DNA of 22,263 nucleotides from JAVBLP01 sp031553505 (lineage in GTDB: Bacteria > Elusimicrobiota > Endomicrobiia > Endomicrobiales > Endomicrobiaceae), in contig JAVBLP010000017.1 in NCBI GenBank assembly GCA_031553505.1, forward strand, positions 1 through 22,263, in the 5' to 3' direction. Of this stretch, positions 8,563 to 15,320 are shown piece by piece. The notes under the pieces were generated by a model. That model had not been told where the DNA came from. It did not search any database and saw nothing but the letters and a program-made list of their open reading frames with translations. How positions within the stretch are numbered: the stretch's first letter is position 1; each line of letters starts with the position of its first letter. The translations under genes were made by a program, and so were the position numbers.

Positions 8563-9302
8563 GAAAGATACTGATTTCAAACGATGACGGCGTGAAAGCT
8601 CCGGGATTAAAGCCGCTGGTTTATGAACTTTCAAAACTGGGAAAGGTTTATGTTATTGTGCCAAAGCACCAAATGTCCGGCACAGGGCACGGAATAACGC
8701 TTTCAAAGTATATGAAAGTTGAAAAGATAGCTAAAGACTTTTACGCGCTTAAAGGCGGTACTCCCGCGGACTGCGTAAAGTACGGTTTGTATTCATTTTT
8801 GAAAGGAAAAATTGATTTAGTCGTTTCCGGTATTAATACCTGCCCCAATTTAGGGCAGGATGTTATTTACTCTGGTACGGTTGGCGCGGCAAGGGAAGGT
8901 GCGTTAAGAGGCATCGCGTCACTTGCTGTTTCCGCAGGTGAAATGCACGCAACTGAATACTGGCATTCTGCAATTGCCACAAGGGAAATAGCGGAAAAAA
9001 TATTGAAAAATAAATCAGATTTTAAAGAAGTATGCCTTAATATAAACATACCGCTAAACTATAAAGGCGTTAAAATTGCGCCTTTGGGTTTGCGTATGTA
9101 TGACGAAAACGTGGAGTCCCATACGGACAAAAAAGGGCATTTCTATTATAAGCTTTCCGGAAAATACGTTTCAAGCGGCAAAAATAAAGGGACCGACATA
9201 GATATGCTTAGAAGAGGGTATATTTCAGTTACTCCTTTACAAATAGACCAGACAAGTTGTACGCTTATAAAGACAGTTAAAAAGACATTTAATGGCAAGT
9301 AA
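8559..9302 (+). CDS. surE: 5'/3'-nucleotidase SurE
   Basis: SurE is a cytoplasmic metal-dependent phosphatase acting on nucleoside 5'- and 3'-monophosphates. 247 residues, typical length. It begins ILISNDDGVKAPG, and the four metal ligands expected from the family are visible: Asp9, Asp10, Ser40 (KHQMSGTGHG) and Asn93 (VSGINTCPNLG). GGTPADCVKYGL and YSGTVGAAREGAL are also characteristic. It overlaps murG by ATGA, so it is the last gene of the coupled cell-wall block. This linkage is not part of the classical dcw cluster; I see nothing that ties its activity to peptidoglycan. The stop codon lies inside a 26-nt repeat shared with the end of the chimeric gene at 5384-6229. Confidence 0.95.
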   Translation: MRKILISNDDGVKAPGLKPLVYELSKLGKVYVIVPKHQMSGTGHGITLSKYMKVEKIAKDFYALKGGTPADCVKYGLYSFLKGKIDLVVSGINTCPNLGQDVIYSGTVGAAREGALRGIASLAVSAGEMHATEYWHSAIATREIAEKILKNKSDFKEVCLNINIPLNYKGVKIAPLGLRMYDENVESHTDKKGHFYYKLSGKYVSSGKNKGTDIDMLRRGYISVTPLQIDQTSCTLIKTVKKTFNGK

Positions 9303-9321
9303 TAATTAATAAGTAATAGTT
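9296..9321. repeat. 26-nt direct repeat, copy 2, spanning the surE stop
   Basis: Identical to 6216-6241. Here the surE stop (9300-9302) lies inside the unit. The sequence beyond position 9321 differs from that following copy 1, although both copies are followed within about 120 bases by palindromic intergenic sequence. Confidence 0.85.
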
Positions 9322-9375
9322 AAGAACGGCGATGCATAGACACATTTAGGCATAGCAAAGACAAAAATCAGATTT

Positions 9376-9437
9376 GTAACCCCGAAATTGTTTCAGGGGC
9401 TATAAAAGACAGATTTCGGAACACGTCAGGAATGACG
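9376..9437. repeat. Probable remnant of a palindromic intergenic element upstream of uvrB
   Basis: The 154-base gap between surE and uvrB holds no gene. It contains a short hairpin CCCCGAAA/TTTC(A)GGGG around 9380-9399, and ends with CGTCAGGAATGAC, whose complement GTCATTCCTGACG resembles the terminal sequence of dispersed palindromic repeats. GATTTCGG (9412-9419) echoes the CCGAAAT of the hairpin. The two ends no longer pair well, so it looks degenerate. No T-run follows the hairpin, so it is not a convincing terminator. Confidence 0.45.
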
Positions 9438-9456
9438 GCAAATCGATTATAAAACA

Positions 9457-11532
9457 ATGGAAAATAAATTTAAGCTGGTATCGAAGTTTAAACCTTCCGG
9501 AGATCAGCCGGAAGCAATTGAAGCGCTTGTCCGCAACTATCAAAGCGGGCAGAGCTCGCAGGTGCTGCTTGGTGTTACGGGTTCCGGCAAAACTTTTGTT
9601 ATGGCAAATGTCATAGAAAGGCTGCAAAAGCCCACTTTAATCATTTCGCCAAACAAAATTCTTGCCGCGCAGACTTACGCGGAGTTTAAATCATTTTTCC
9701 CTGGGAATGCCGTAGAATACTTTATATCTTATTATGATTATTACCAGCCGGAAGCGTATATTCCTTCAAGCGATACTTATATTGAAAAAGACGCGTCCAT
9801 AAACGACCACATAGACAGGCTGCGTTTAAAAGCCACTACTTCTCTGTTGGAAAGAAAAGACGTTATTGTGGTTGCTTCGGTATCGTGTATATATAATCTC
9901 GGCTCCCCGCAGGATTACCAGAATAGGTGCGTCGAAATAAACGCGGATAAGCAAATGTCCAGAGAGCAGCTTATATCCGATCTCATATCCATACATTACG
10001 AGAGAAACGAGATTGAATTTATAAGGGGAAGATTCAGGGTTAAAGGCGATACTGTTGAGATATTTCCCGCTTACCTTGAAACCGCTTTGCGCGTTGAATT
10101 TTACGGCGATAGCGTTGAAAGCATAAAAGAATTTAAGCCTTTGACAGGGGAAGTCATATCCAAAAAAGAAAAATCATACATATATCCGGCAAAACACTTT
10201 GTTACTACAGGCGAAAAAGTAGAAACTGCTTTAAAAACGATTAAAACCGAGCTGGACGAAAGACTTGAAGTTTTAAAATCGCAAAAACGCTTGCTTGAAG
10301 CGCAAAGGCTTGAGCAGCGAACGAAATATGATATGGAAATGCTGAAAGAAACGGGTTTTTGCAACGGCGTTGAAAACTATTCCAGGCATTTGTCCGGCAA
10401 TCCGCCCGGTACGCGCCCCACTACTTTAATTGATTATTTTTTGCAGGATAATAAAGATTTTTTAATGATTGCAGATGAGTCGCATATATCGCTCCCACAG
10501 ATAAGGGGAATGTATGAAGGCGACAGAAGCAGAAAACAGACTCTTGTAGATTTCGGCTTCAGGCTGCCTTCAGCTTTGGACAATAGGCCTTTAAAGTTTC
10601 CGGAATTTGAAAAACTGATAAGGCAGTTTATGATGGTTTCTGCAACCCCGGGCGCTTACGAACTTGAACGCAGCAAAAACAATATAATTGATCTTATAAT
10701 CCGCCCGACGGGCCTTGTTGACCCTGAAGTCGTGATAAGGCCGATTAACGGGCAGATACAGGATTTGATGCAGGAAATCCAAAAAACAGTTGACCGCAAA
10801 CAAAGAACGCTTGTTACGACGCTTACTAAAAAGATGTCGGAAGATTTGGCGGCGTATTTAAAGGAAAAAGGCTTTAAAGTTGAGTATCTGCATTCCGAAA
10901 TCGAAACTTTAGAGAGAATTGAAATATTAAAAAACTTAAGGCTCGGCAAATTTGACGTTTTGGTAGGTATCAACCTTTTAAGGGAAGGTTTGGATTTGCC
11001 GGAAGTGTCGCTTGTGGCTGTTTTGGACGCGGACAAAGAAGGTTTTTTGCGCTCGGAACCGACTTTGATACAGATTTGCGGAAGAGCAGCGAGAAATGTT
11101 GACGGCAGGGTAATTTTTTACGCTGATACTATGACGGGCTCTATGCAGCGGGCTTTAACTGAAATGAACCGCAGGCGCTTAAAGCAGCTTGAGTACAATG
11201 AAAAGAACCGCATAACTCCGAAATCGATTATCAAGGCGGTTCACGATTTGGATGAATTCCAGAACCTTTCAAGGGAAGAATCCACAATGCAGCTTGTGGC
11301 GGAACAGCAGTTTGATTATAAAATTACTCCGAAAAATATAGATAAAGTAATCAATGAAATTGAAGAACAGATGAAAGAATATGCCGATAATCTCGATTTT
11401 GAATCCGCGGCGATTTTAAGGGATAAAATGCTTGAGCTTAAAGCCATGAAGTCCGGCAAAACTCCGCAGGACGCGCCTAAAAAACCGCCAAAAAACAAAA
11501 AACACCGTGTTTTCCAAAAAAGTAAAAATTAA
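9457..11532 (+). CDS. uvrB: Excinuclease ABC subunit UvrB
   Basis: UvrB is the DNA-damage-verifying helicase-like subunit of nucleotide excision repair; it takes lesions from UvrA and recruits UvrC. 691 residues. Walker A GVTGSGKT has Lys45. The beta-hairpin that probes damage has YYDYYQPEAYIP starting at Tyr92. DESH lies at Asp340. MVSATPGAYE, RPTGLVDPEV, GINLLREGLDLPEV and QICGRAARNVDGRV are helicase motifs in order. The C-terminal UVR domain, about residues 627-663 (EEQMKEYADNLDFESAAILR), binds UvrC. The only sensible start, ATG 9457, has no visible Shine-Dalgarno sequence, unlike most neighbours. uvrA and uvrC are not in the window. Confidence 0.97.
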   Translation: MENKFKLVSKFKPSGDQPEAIEALVRNYQSGQSSQVLLGVTGSGKTFVMANVIERLQKPTLIISPNKILAAQTYAEFKSFFPGNAVEYFISYYDYYQPEAYIPSSDTYIEKDASINDHIDRLRLKATTSLLERKDVIVVASVSCIYNLGSPQDYQNRCVEINADKQMSREQLISDLISIHYERNEIEFIRGRFRVKGDTVEIFPAYLETALRVEFYGDSVESIKEFKPLTGEVISKKEKSYIYPAKHFVTTGEKVETALKTIKTELDERLEVLKSQKRLLEAQRLEQRTKYDMEMLKETGFCNGVENYSRHLSGNPPGTRPTTLIDYFLQDNKDFLMIADESHISLPQIRGMYEGDRSRKQTLVDFGFRLPSALDNRPLKFPEFEKLIRQFMMVSATPGAYELERSKNNIIDLIIRPTGLVDPEVVIRPINGQIQDLMQEIQKTVDRKQRTLVTTLTKKMSEDLAAYLKEKGFKVEYLHSEIETLERIEILKNLRLGKFDVLVGINLLREGLDLPEVSLVAVLDADKEGFLRSEPTLIQICGRAARNVDGRVIFYADTMTGSMQRALTEMNRRRLKQLEYNEKNRITPKSIIKAVHDLDEFQNLSREESTMQLVAEQQFDYKITPKNIDKVINEIEEQMKEYADNLDFESAAILRDKMLELKAMKSGKTPQDAPKKPPKNKKHRVFQKSKN

Positions 11533-11561
11533 TTGATTTTCCCTTAAAAAAAATATAGAAT
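11533..11561 (+). promoter_or_regulatory. Candidate sigma-70-type promoter of glnA
   Basis: TTGATT (11533-11538) and TAGAAT (11556-11561) are separated by 17 bases, one mismatch from consensus in the -10 and two in the -35. It begins directly after the uvrB stop and would give a leader of about 100 bases before glnA. Confidence 0.6.
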
Positions 11562-11599
11562 TATCCCATAATCCAACGCGATAAAAAGTTCATGTTAAC

Positions 11600-11638
11600 G
11601 GCGTCCCAGAGAAATTATTTCCAAGGGCGCCTTTTCTT
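11600..11638 (+). terminator. Terminator-like hairpin inside the glnA leader
   Basis: GGCG-T-CCC (11600-11607) pairs with GGGCGCC (11625-11631), with one bulged T. An inner GAAA/TTTC stem (11611-11614 with 11618-11621) extends it. TTTTCTT follows at 11632-11638. It lies downstream of the candidate glnA promoter and 17 bases before the ribosome binding site. It may terminate uvrB readthrough, act as an attenuator for glnA, or both. Confidence 0.6.
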
Positions 11639-11667
11639 ATATAAATAATGTTGTGAGGAGATATAAA

Positions 11668-12993
11668 ATGTATACAAAGGAACAGATTATCCAGCTTGTC
11701 AAAGACAACGGCATAAAATTTATCAGGCTGCAGTTTACTGATATTTTAGGCACTATGAAAAATGTGGCGATTACCGCAAGCCAGCTTGAAAAAGCCCTTG
11801 ATAATAAGTGTATGTTTGACGGTTCTTCAATCGAAGGTTTTGTAAGAATAGAAGAAAGCGATATGTATCTACATCCGGATTTAGACACTTTTGTAATATA
11901 CCCGTGGACTCCGCAGGAAAGCAAAATAGCAAGGCTTATATGCGATGTTTATACTACCGAAGGAAAGCCTTTTGAAGGCTGCCCCAGATACGCGCTTAAA
12001 AAACAGTTAAAGAAAGCGTCCGATATGGGGTATACGTTTAATGTCGGCCCGGAATGCGAATTCTTTTTGTTTTTAAGGGATGAAAAAGGAAAAGCAACAA
12101 CCATAACGCATGATGACGCGGGATATTTTGATTTAGGACCCGTAGATTTGGGCGAAAACGCAAGAATCGATATATGCCTTGCCCTTGAAGCTATGGGTTT
12201 TGAAATAGAAGCCGCGCATCACGAAGTGGCAAGAGGACAGCACGAAATAGATTTTAAATACTCTGACGCGTTGAGAGCGGCGGATAATATAAACACGTTT
12301 AAAATGGTTGTAAAAATTATAGCGAAAAAACACGGATTGCATGCGACATTTATGCCAAAACCGATAACAGGTATCGCAGGTTCCGGAATGCATACAAATA
12401 TGTCGCTTTTTAAAGACAGTAAAAATGCTTTTTTTGATGAAAAAGACGCATTGCAGCTTTCTTCCAGCGCATATTATTTTATCGGCGGCTTAATGGAACA
12501 TATGAAATCTATGGCTGTTATCACAAATCCGCTTGTAAATTCATATAAAAGGCTTGTTCCCGGATTTGAAGCGCCTGTATATATCGCATGGTCCTGCCAG
12601 AACAGAAGCCCGCTTATAAGAATTCCCGCTTCAAGAGGAAACGGGACAAGAGTTGAATTGCGCAGCCCGGATCCGGCTTCAAATCCTTATCTGGTGCTTG
12701 CTGCATGCCTTGCCTCCGGACTTGACGGTATGGAAAAGAAGACAAAGCCGCCTGTCTGCATAGACCAGAACGTATTTAAAATGAGCAAAGTTGACAGAAA
12801 GAAAGCCGGAGTGGAAGATTTGCCGGAAAATTTAGAACGCGCGATGCTTGAATTTAAAAACAGCGAGTTTATGAGAAAAAGCCTTGGCGACCATATATTT
12901 GACAGATACCTTGAAGCCAAAAGTGAAGAATGGTATTCTTACATAACGCAAGTCCATGAATGGGAAACCGATAATTATCTTTCACAGTACTAA
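11668..12993 (+). CDS. glnA: Glutamine synthetase type I (GSI-alpha)
   Basis: Glutamine synthetase makes glutamine from glutamate, ammonia and ATP in the cytoplasm, as a dodecamer. 441 residues. The length, and the loop MFDGSSIEGFVRIEESDM with Arg60 at the place of the Bacillus feedback-inhibition Arg, match the GSI-alpha group, which lacks adenylylation and is feedback regulated. GPECEFFLF, AHHEVARGQHEIDFKY, MPKPITGIAGSGMHTNMSLF, NSYKRLVPGFEAPVYIAWS, NRSPLIRIPASRG and ELRSPDPASNPYL are the metal, glutamate and ATP sites. A GTG 15 bases upstream is in frame, but it overlaps the GAGGAG (11655-11660) that serves ATG 11668, and the protein then begins MYTKEQ as expected. It stands alone: own promoter, structured leader, and a strong terminator behind it. 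Confidence 0.97.
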   Translation: MYTKEQIIQLVKDNGIKFIRLQFTDILGTMKNVAITASQLEKALDNKCMFDGSSIEGFVRIEESDMYLHPDLDTFVIYPWTPQESKIARLICDVYTTEGKPFEGCPRYALKKQLKKASDMGYTFNVGPECEFFLFLRDEKGKATTITHDDAGYFDLGPVDLGENARIDICLALEAMGFEIEAAHHEVARGQHEIDFKYSDALRAADNINTFKMVVKIIAKKHGLHATFMPKPITGIAGSGMHTNMSLFKDSKNAFFDEKDALQLSSSAYYFIGGLMEHMKSMAVITNPLVNSYKRLVPGFEAPVYIAWSCQNRSPLIRIPASRGNGTRVELRSPDPASNPYLVLAACLASGLDGMEKKTKPPVCIDQNVFKMSKVDRKKAGVEDLPENLERAMLEFKNSEFMRKSLGDHIFDRYLEAKSEEWYSYITQVHEWETDNYLSQY

Positions 12994-13016
12994 AATAGTA
13001 TATTTCAACATAATTT

Positions 13017-13056
13017 AAACCGCCTTGTTTTGTTAAGCAGGGCGGTTTTGTTTTTT
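13017..13056 (+). terminator. Intrinsic terminator after glnA
   Basis: AAACCGCCTTG (13017-13027) pairs with CAGGGCGGTTT (13038-13048) over 11 base pairs including one G-T pair, with a 10-base loop, followed by a T-rich run (TGTTTTTT) ending at 13056. It lies 24 bases after the glnA stop. Confidence 0.92.
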
Positions 13057-13089
13057 AGGGCGCAGATTGTAAAAATGCTGTAAAATCAA

Positions 13090-13118
13090 TTGTTTTTTGC
13101 TTTGAATTAATTTATAAT
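13090..13118 (+). promoter_or_regulatory. Candidate promoter of the PhoH-PHP-DUF2779 operon
   Basis: TTGTTT (13090-13095), a 17-base spacer, and a consensus TATAAT (13113-13118). It lies just after the glnA terminator and 40 bases before the next start codon, so it is well placed to drive the four-gene operon. Confidence 0.75.
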
Positions 13119-13158
13119 ATTAAAGACCTCAATAAAACAATTCTTAAAAGGAGATACC

Positions 13159-14460
13159 ATGAAAACATTTGTGCTCGATACGAACGTTCTTCTGCACGAT
13201 CCTGATGCTATTTTTTCTTTCAAAGACAACAAAGTTGTGATCCCTATGACTGTTATTGAAGAGTTGGACTCCTTTAAAAAGCTAAATGACGAAAGGGGAA
13301 GAAGCGCAAGGCTGATTTCAAGAAGCCTTGATGATTTAAGGGGCAAGGGCAAGCTGTCCGAAGGCGTTAAGATTAAAAACGGCGGAATCCTTAAAATTGA
13401 AATGAACCACCACGACGTTGACCTTCCTTCTGATTTTTCAGGGCAAAAAGCGGACAACCAGATACTCTCGATAGCCCTCAGCCTAAAGCAAAACGGTGAC
13501 AAAGTAATTTTCATAACAAAAGACATCAACCTCAGGATAAAAGCCGAAATATTAGACATTGCCACGCAGGATTACGAAAAATCAAAAGTTAAAATGGATG
13601 AACTTTATCCCGGCTGGAAAGAAATAAAGGTCCCGGCTGCAAAAATAGACCAGTTTTACAAAGAAGGAAAAGTTTTGCTTAAGCAGGAATTTTATCCTAA
13701 TGAATGCGTCGCCTTAAAAGATGAATCAGGCTCCTCGAAAAGCGCTTTGACGAAGTATTCAAAAAAAGAGAATGCCCTGACGCCTATTTTTCACCAAAAC
13801 TCGCTTCCTTGGGGATTGAAACCTCTTAATATTGAACAGAAATTCGCGGTTGAACTGCTGCTTTGCAATGATATAAACCTTGTAACGCTTATCGGCCTTC
13901 CCGGAGCGGGAAAAACTATCCTTGCGCTTGCGTGCGGCCTTCAAAAAACAGTTGAAGAAAGATATTTCAGAAAACTTTACATAGCAAGGCCTATTATTCC
14001 TATGGGCCGCGATATAGGTTTTTTACCCGGTACAAAAGAAGAAAAACTCGGAGCCTGGATGGGCGCTATTAATGATAATCTTGAATTTCTGATGGATAAA
14101 GGGCATCCTGACGCGAAAACTGAAGAAAAGATAGATTATCTCTTTTCGTCCGGACAGATAGAAGTGGACTCTTTAACATATATAAGGGGCCGCTCTCTGC
14201 CGCAGCAGTACATAATTATAGATGACGCGCAGAACCTTACGCCGCATGAAGTTAAAACGATTATATCAAGAGCCGGAAACGGAACTAAGATAGTTTTAAC
14301 AGGAGACCCGTACCAGATAGACAATCCTTATTTGGACGCGTCTTCAAACGGGCTTACATATTTAGTTGAAAGGTTTAAAGGGCAGGAACTTTTCGGCCAT
14401 ATAACATTCTCTAAGAGCGAAAGGAGCAATCTTGCCGCTCTCTCCGCGGAGCTTCTATAA
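13159..14460 (+). CDS. PIN-PhoH family ATPase (PhoH2/YlaK-like)
   Basis: 433 residues with two domains. Residues 1 to about 150 form a PIN ribonuclease domain: FVLDTNVLLHDPDAIF with Asp7 and Asn9, IPMTVIEELDSFK with Glu35, then KADNQILSIAL and FITKDINLRIKA supplying later acidic residues. From about residue 225 a PhoH ATPase follows: NIEQKFAVELLL, Walker A GLPGAGKT (Lys252), ARPIIPMGRDIGFLPG, and Walker B IIIDDAQNLTPHEV (Asp355). The second Walker B acidic residue is Asp rather than the more usual Glu. LTGDPYQIDNPYLD is typical. PIN-PhoH proteins studied elsewhere combine RNA unwinding with RNase activity; that role here is inference. AAAAGGAG lies upstream at good spacing. The stop overlaps the next start (TAATG). 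Confidence 0.9.
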   Translation: MKTFVLDTNVLLHDPDAIFSFKDNKVVIPMTVIEELDSFKKLNDERGRSARLISRSLDDLRGKGKLSEGVKIKNGGILKIEMNHHDVDLPSDFSGQKADNQILSIALSLKQNGDKVIFITKDINLRIKAEILDIATQDYEKSKVKMDELYPGWKEIKVPAAKIDQFYKEGKVLLKQEFYPNECVALKDESGSSKSALTKYSKKENALTPIFHQNSLPWGLKPLNIEQKFAVELLLCNDINLVTLIGLPGAGKTILALACGLQKTVEERYFRKLYIARPIIPMGRDIGFLPGTKEEKLGAWMGAINDNLEFLMDKGHPDAKTEEKIDYLFSSGQIEVDSLTYIRGRSLPQQYIIIDDAQNLTPHEVKTIISRAGNGTKIVLTGDPYQIDNPYLDASSNGLTYLVERFKGQELFGHITFSKSERSNLAALSAELL

Positions 14461-15317
14461 TGCCGGATAAAGACTTTTACGTAGATATGCATATACATAC
14501 CAACTATTCCGACGGCGCGTTTACGCCGTCGGAAGTTGTTCAATATGCCGCTAAAGTAAAACTTGCCGCAATAAGTATTACGGACCACGACTGTGTTGAC
14601 GGCATAGATGAAGCTTTGCAGGTCGCGCCAGAGTACGGAATTGAAATTATTCCGGGAATAGAACTCTCTTCCGAAGTTGAGGGTTCTCAAAAAAGCGAGA
14701 TGCATATTCTCGGCTACCATATAGATTACAAATCCGGACTCTTAACAAAAAAAATAGAAATATTTAAAAAGGCAAGGGTTGAAAGGGCTTATGAAATACT
14801 TGCAAAGCTCAAAACCTGCGGGGTTGAATTGAAATTTGACAGTTTTATGGCGAATTTGGGAAATAAAGCGGTCGGGAGGCTGCATTTTGCAAAAGCTTTG
14901 GTTGAACAGGGTTTTGTTAACAGCATTTCCGATGCTTTTCAAAGGTATCTTGCGCCAAACAAGCCCGCTTATGTGCGTAAATACGCGATGACGGCGCAGG
15001 AAGCGATAAAGCTTGTGCTCGATGTAGGCGGGGTACCGGTGATGGCGCATCCTTATTACACGCATTATAACGATAAAAATATGATGAAATCGCTGGTTGA
15101 CGCGGGCCTTGTGGGCCTTGAAGCGTGGCATGTAAAACATCCTGATTACGCGGTGAAAAAATTTTTAAACCTCGCTCAGGAGTTTAATCTTATCGTTACC
15201 GGCGGCTCGGACTGCCACGGTCCTTATAAAGACGAAGCCCCTTTGATGGGGAAAATCAAAGTGCCGTACTATGTTTTAGAAAATCTTGAAAAGGCAAAGC
15301 AGGCTCTGCAGAAATAA
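14460..15317 (+). CDS. PHP-domain phosphoesterase (RNase AM/YciV-like)
   Basis: 285 residues, close in size and layout to the YciV/TrpH group, whose E. coli member is a 5'-3' exonuclease and 3',5'-nucleoside bisphosphate phosphatase. PHP metal ligands are in place: MHIHTNYSDG (His11, His13, Asp18), SITDHDCVDG, PGIELSSEVE, EMHILGYHI, VPVMAHPYY and GGSDCHGPY. The middle insert (about residues 100-170, with HFAKALVEQGFV and YLAPNKPAYV) is also typical of this group. It overlaps the PhoH gene stop by one base and is followed three bases later by the DUF2779 nuclease-like gene. Substrate cannot be read from the sequence: RNA fragments or nucleotide bisphosphates are the likely candidates. Confidence 0.88.
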   Translation: MPDKDFYVDMHIHTNYSDGAFTPSEVVQYAAKVKLAAISITDHDCVDGIDEALQVAPEYGIEIIPGIELSSEVEGSQKSEMHILGYHIDYKSGLLTKKIEIFKKARVERAYEILAKLKTCGVELKFDSFMANLGNKAVGRLHFAKALVEQGFVNSISDAFQRYLAPNKPAYVRKYAMTAQEAIKLVLDVGGVPVMAHPYYTHYNDKNMMKSLVDAGLVGLEAWHVKHPDYAVKKFLNLAQEFNLIVTGGSDCHGPYKDEAPLMGKIKVPYYVLENLEKAKQALQK

Positions 15318-15320
15318 AAA

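Noticed and set aside
9380..9399. Intrinsic terminator after surE
   Set aside because: The CCCCGAAA/TTTCAGGGG hairpin is followed by CTATAAAAG rather than a T-run.
11562..11599. Glutamine riboswitch (glnA motif) in the glnA leader
   Set aside because: Apart from a GTTCAT, none of the conserved core of the glutamine aptamer could be found; the leader is better described only as a terminator-like hairpin.
13107..13565. Minus-strand open frame of 152 codons opposite the PIN domain
   Set aside because: Low-complexity Ser/Leu-rich translation without motifs, complementary to a well-supported gene.
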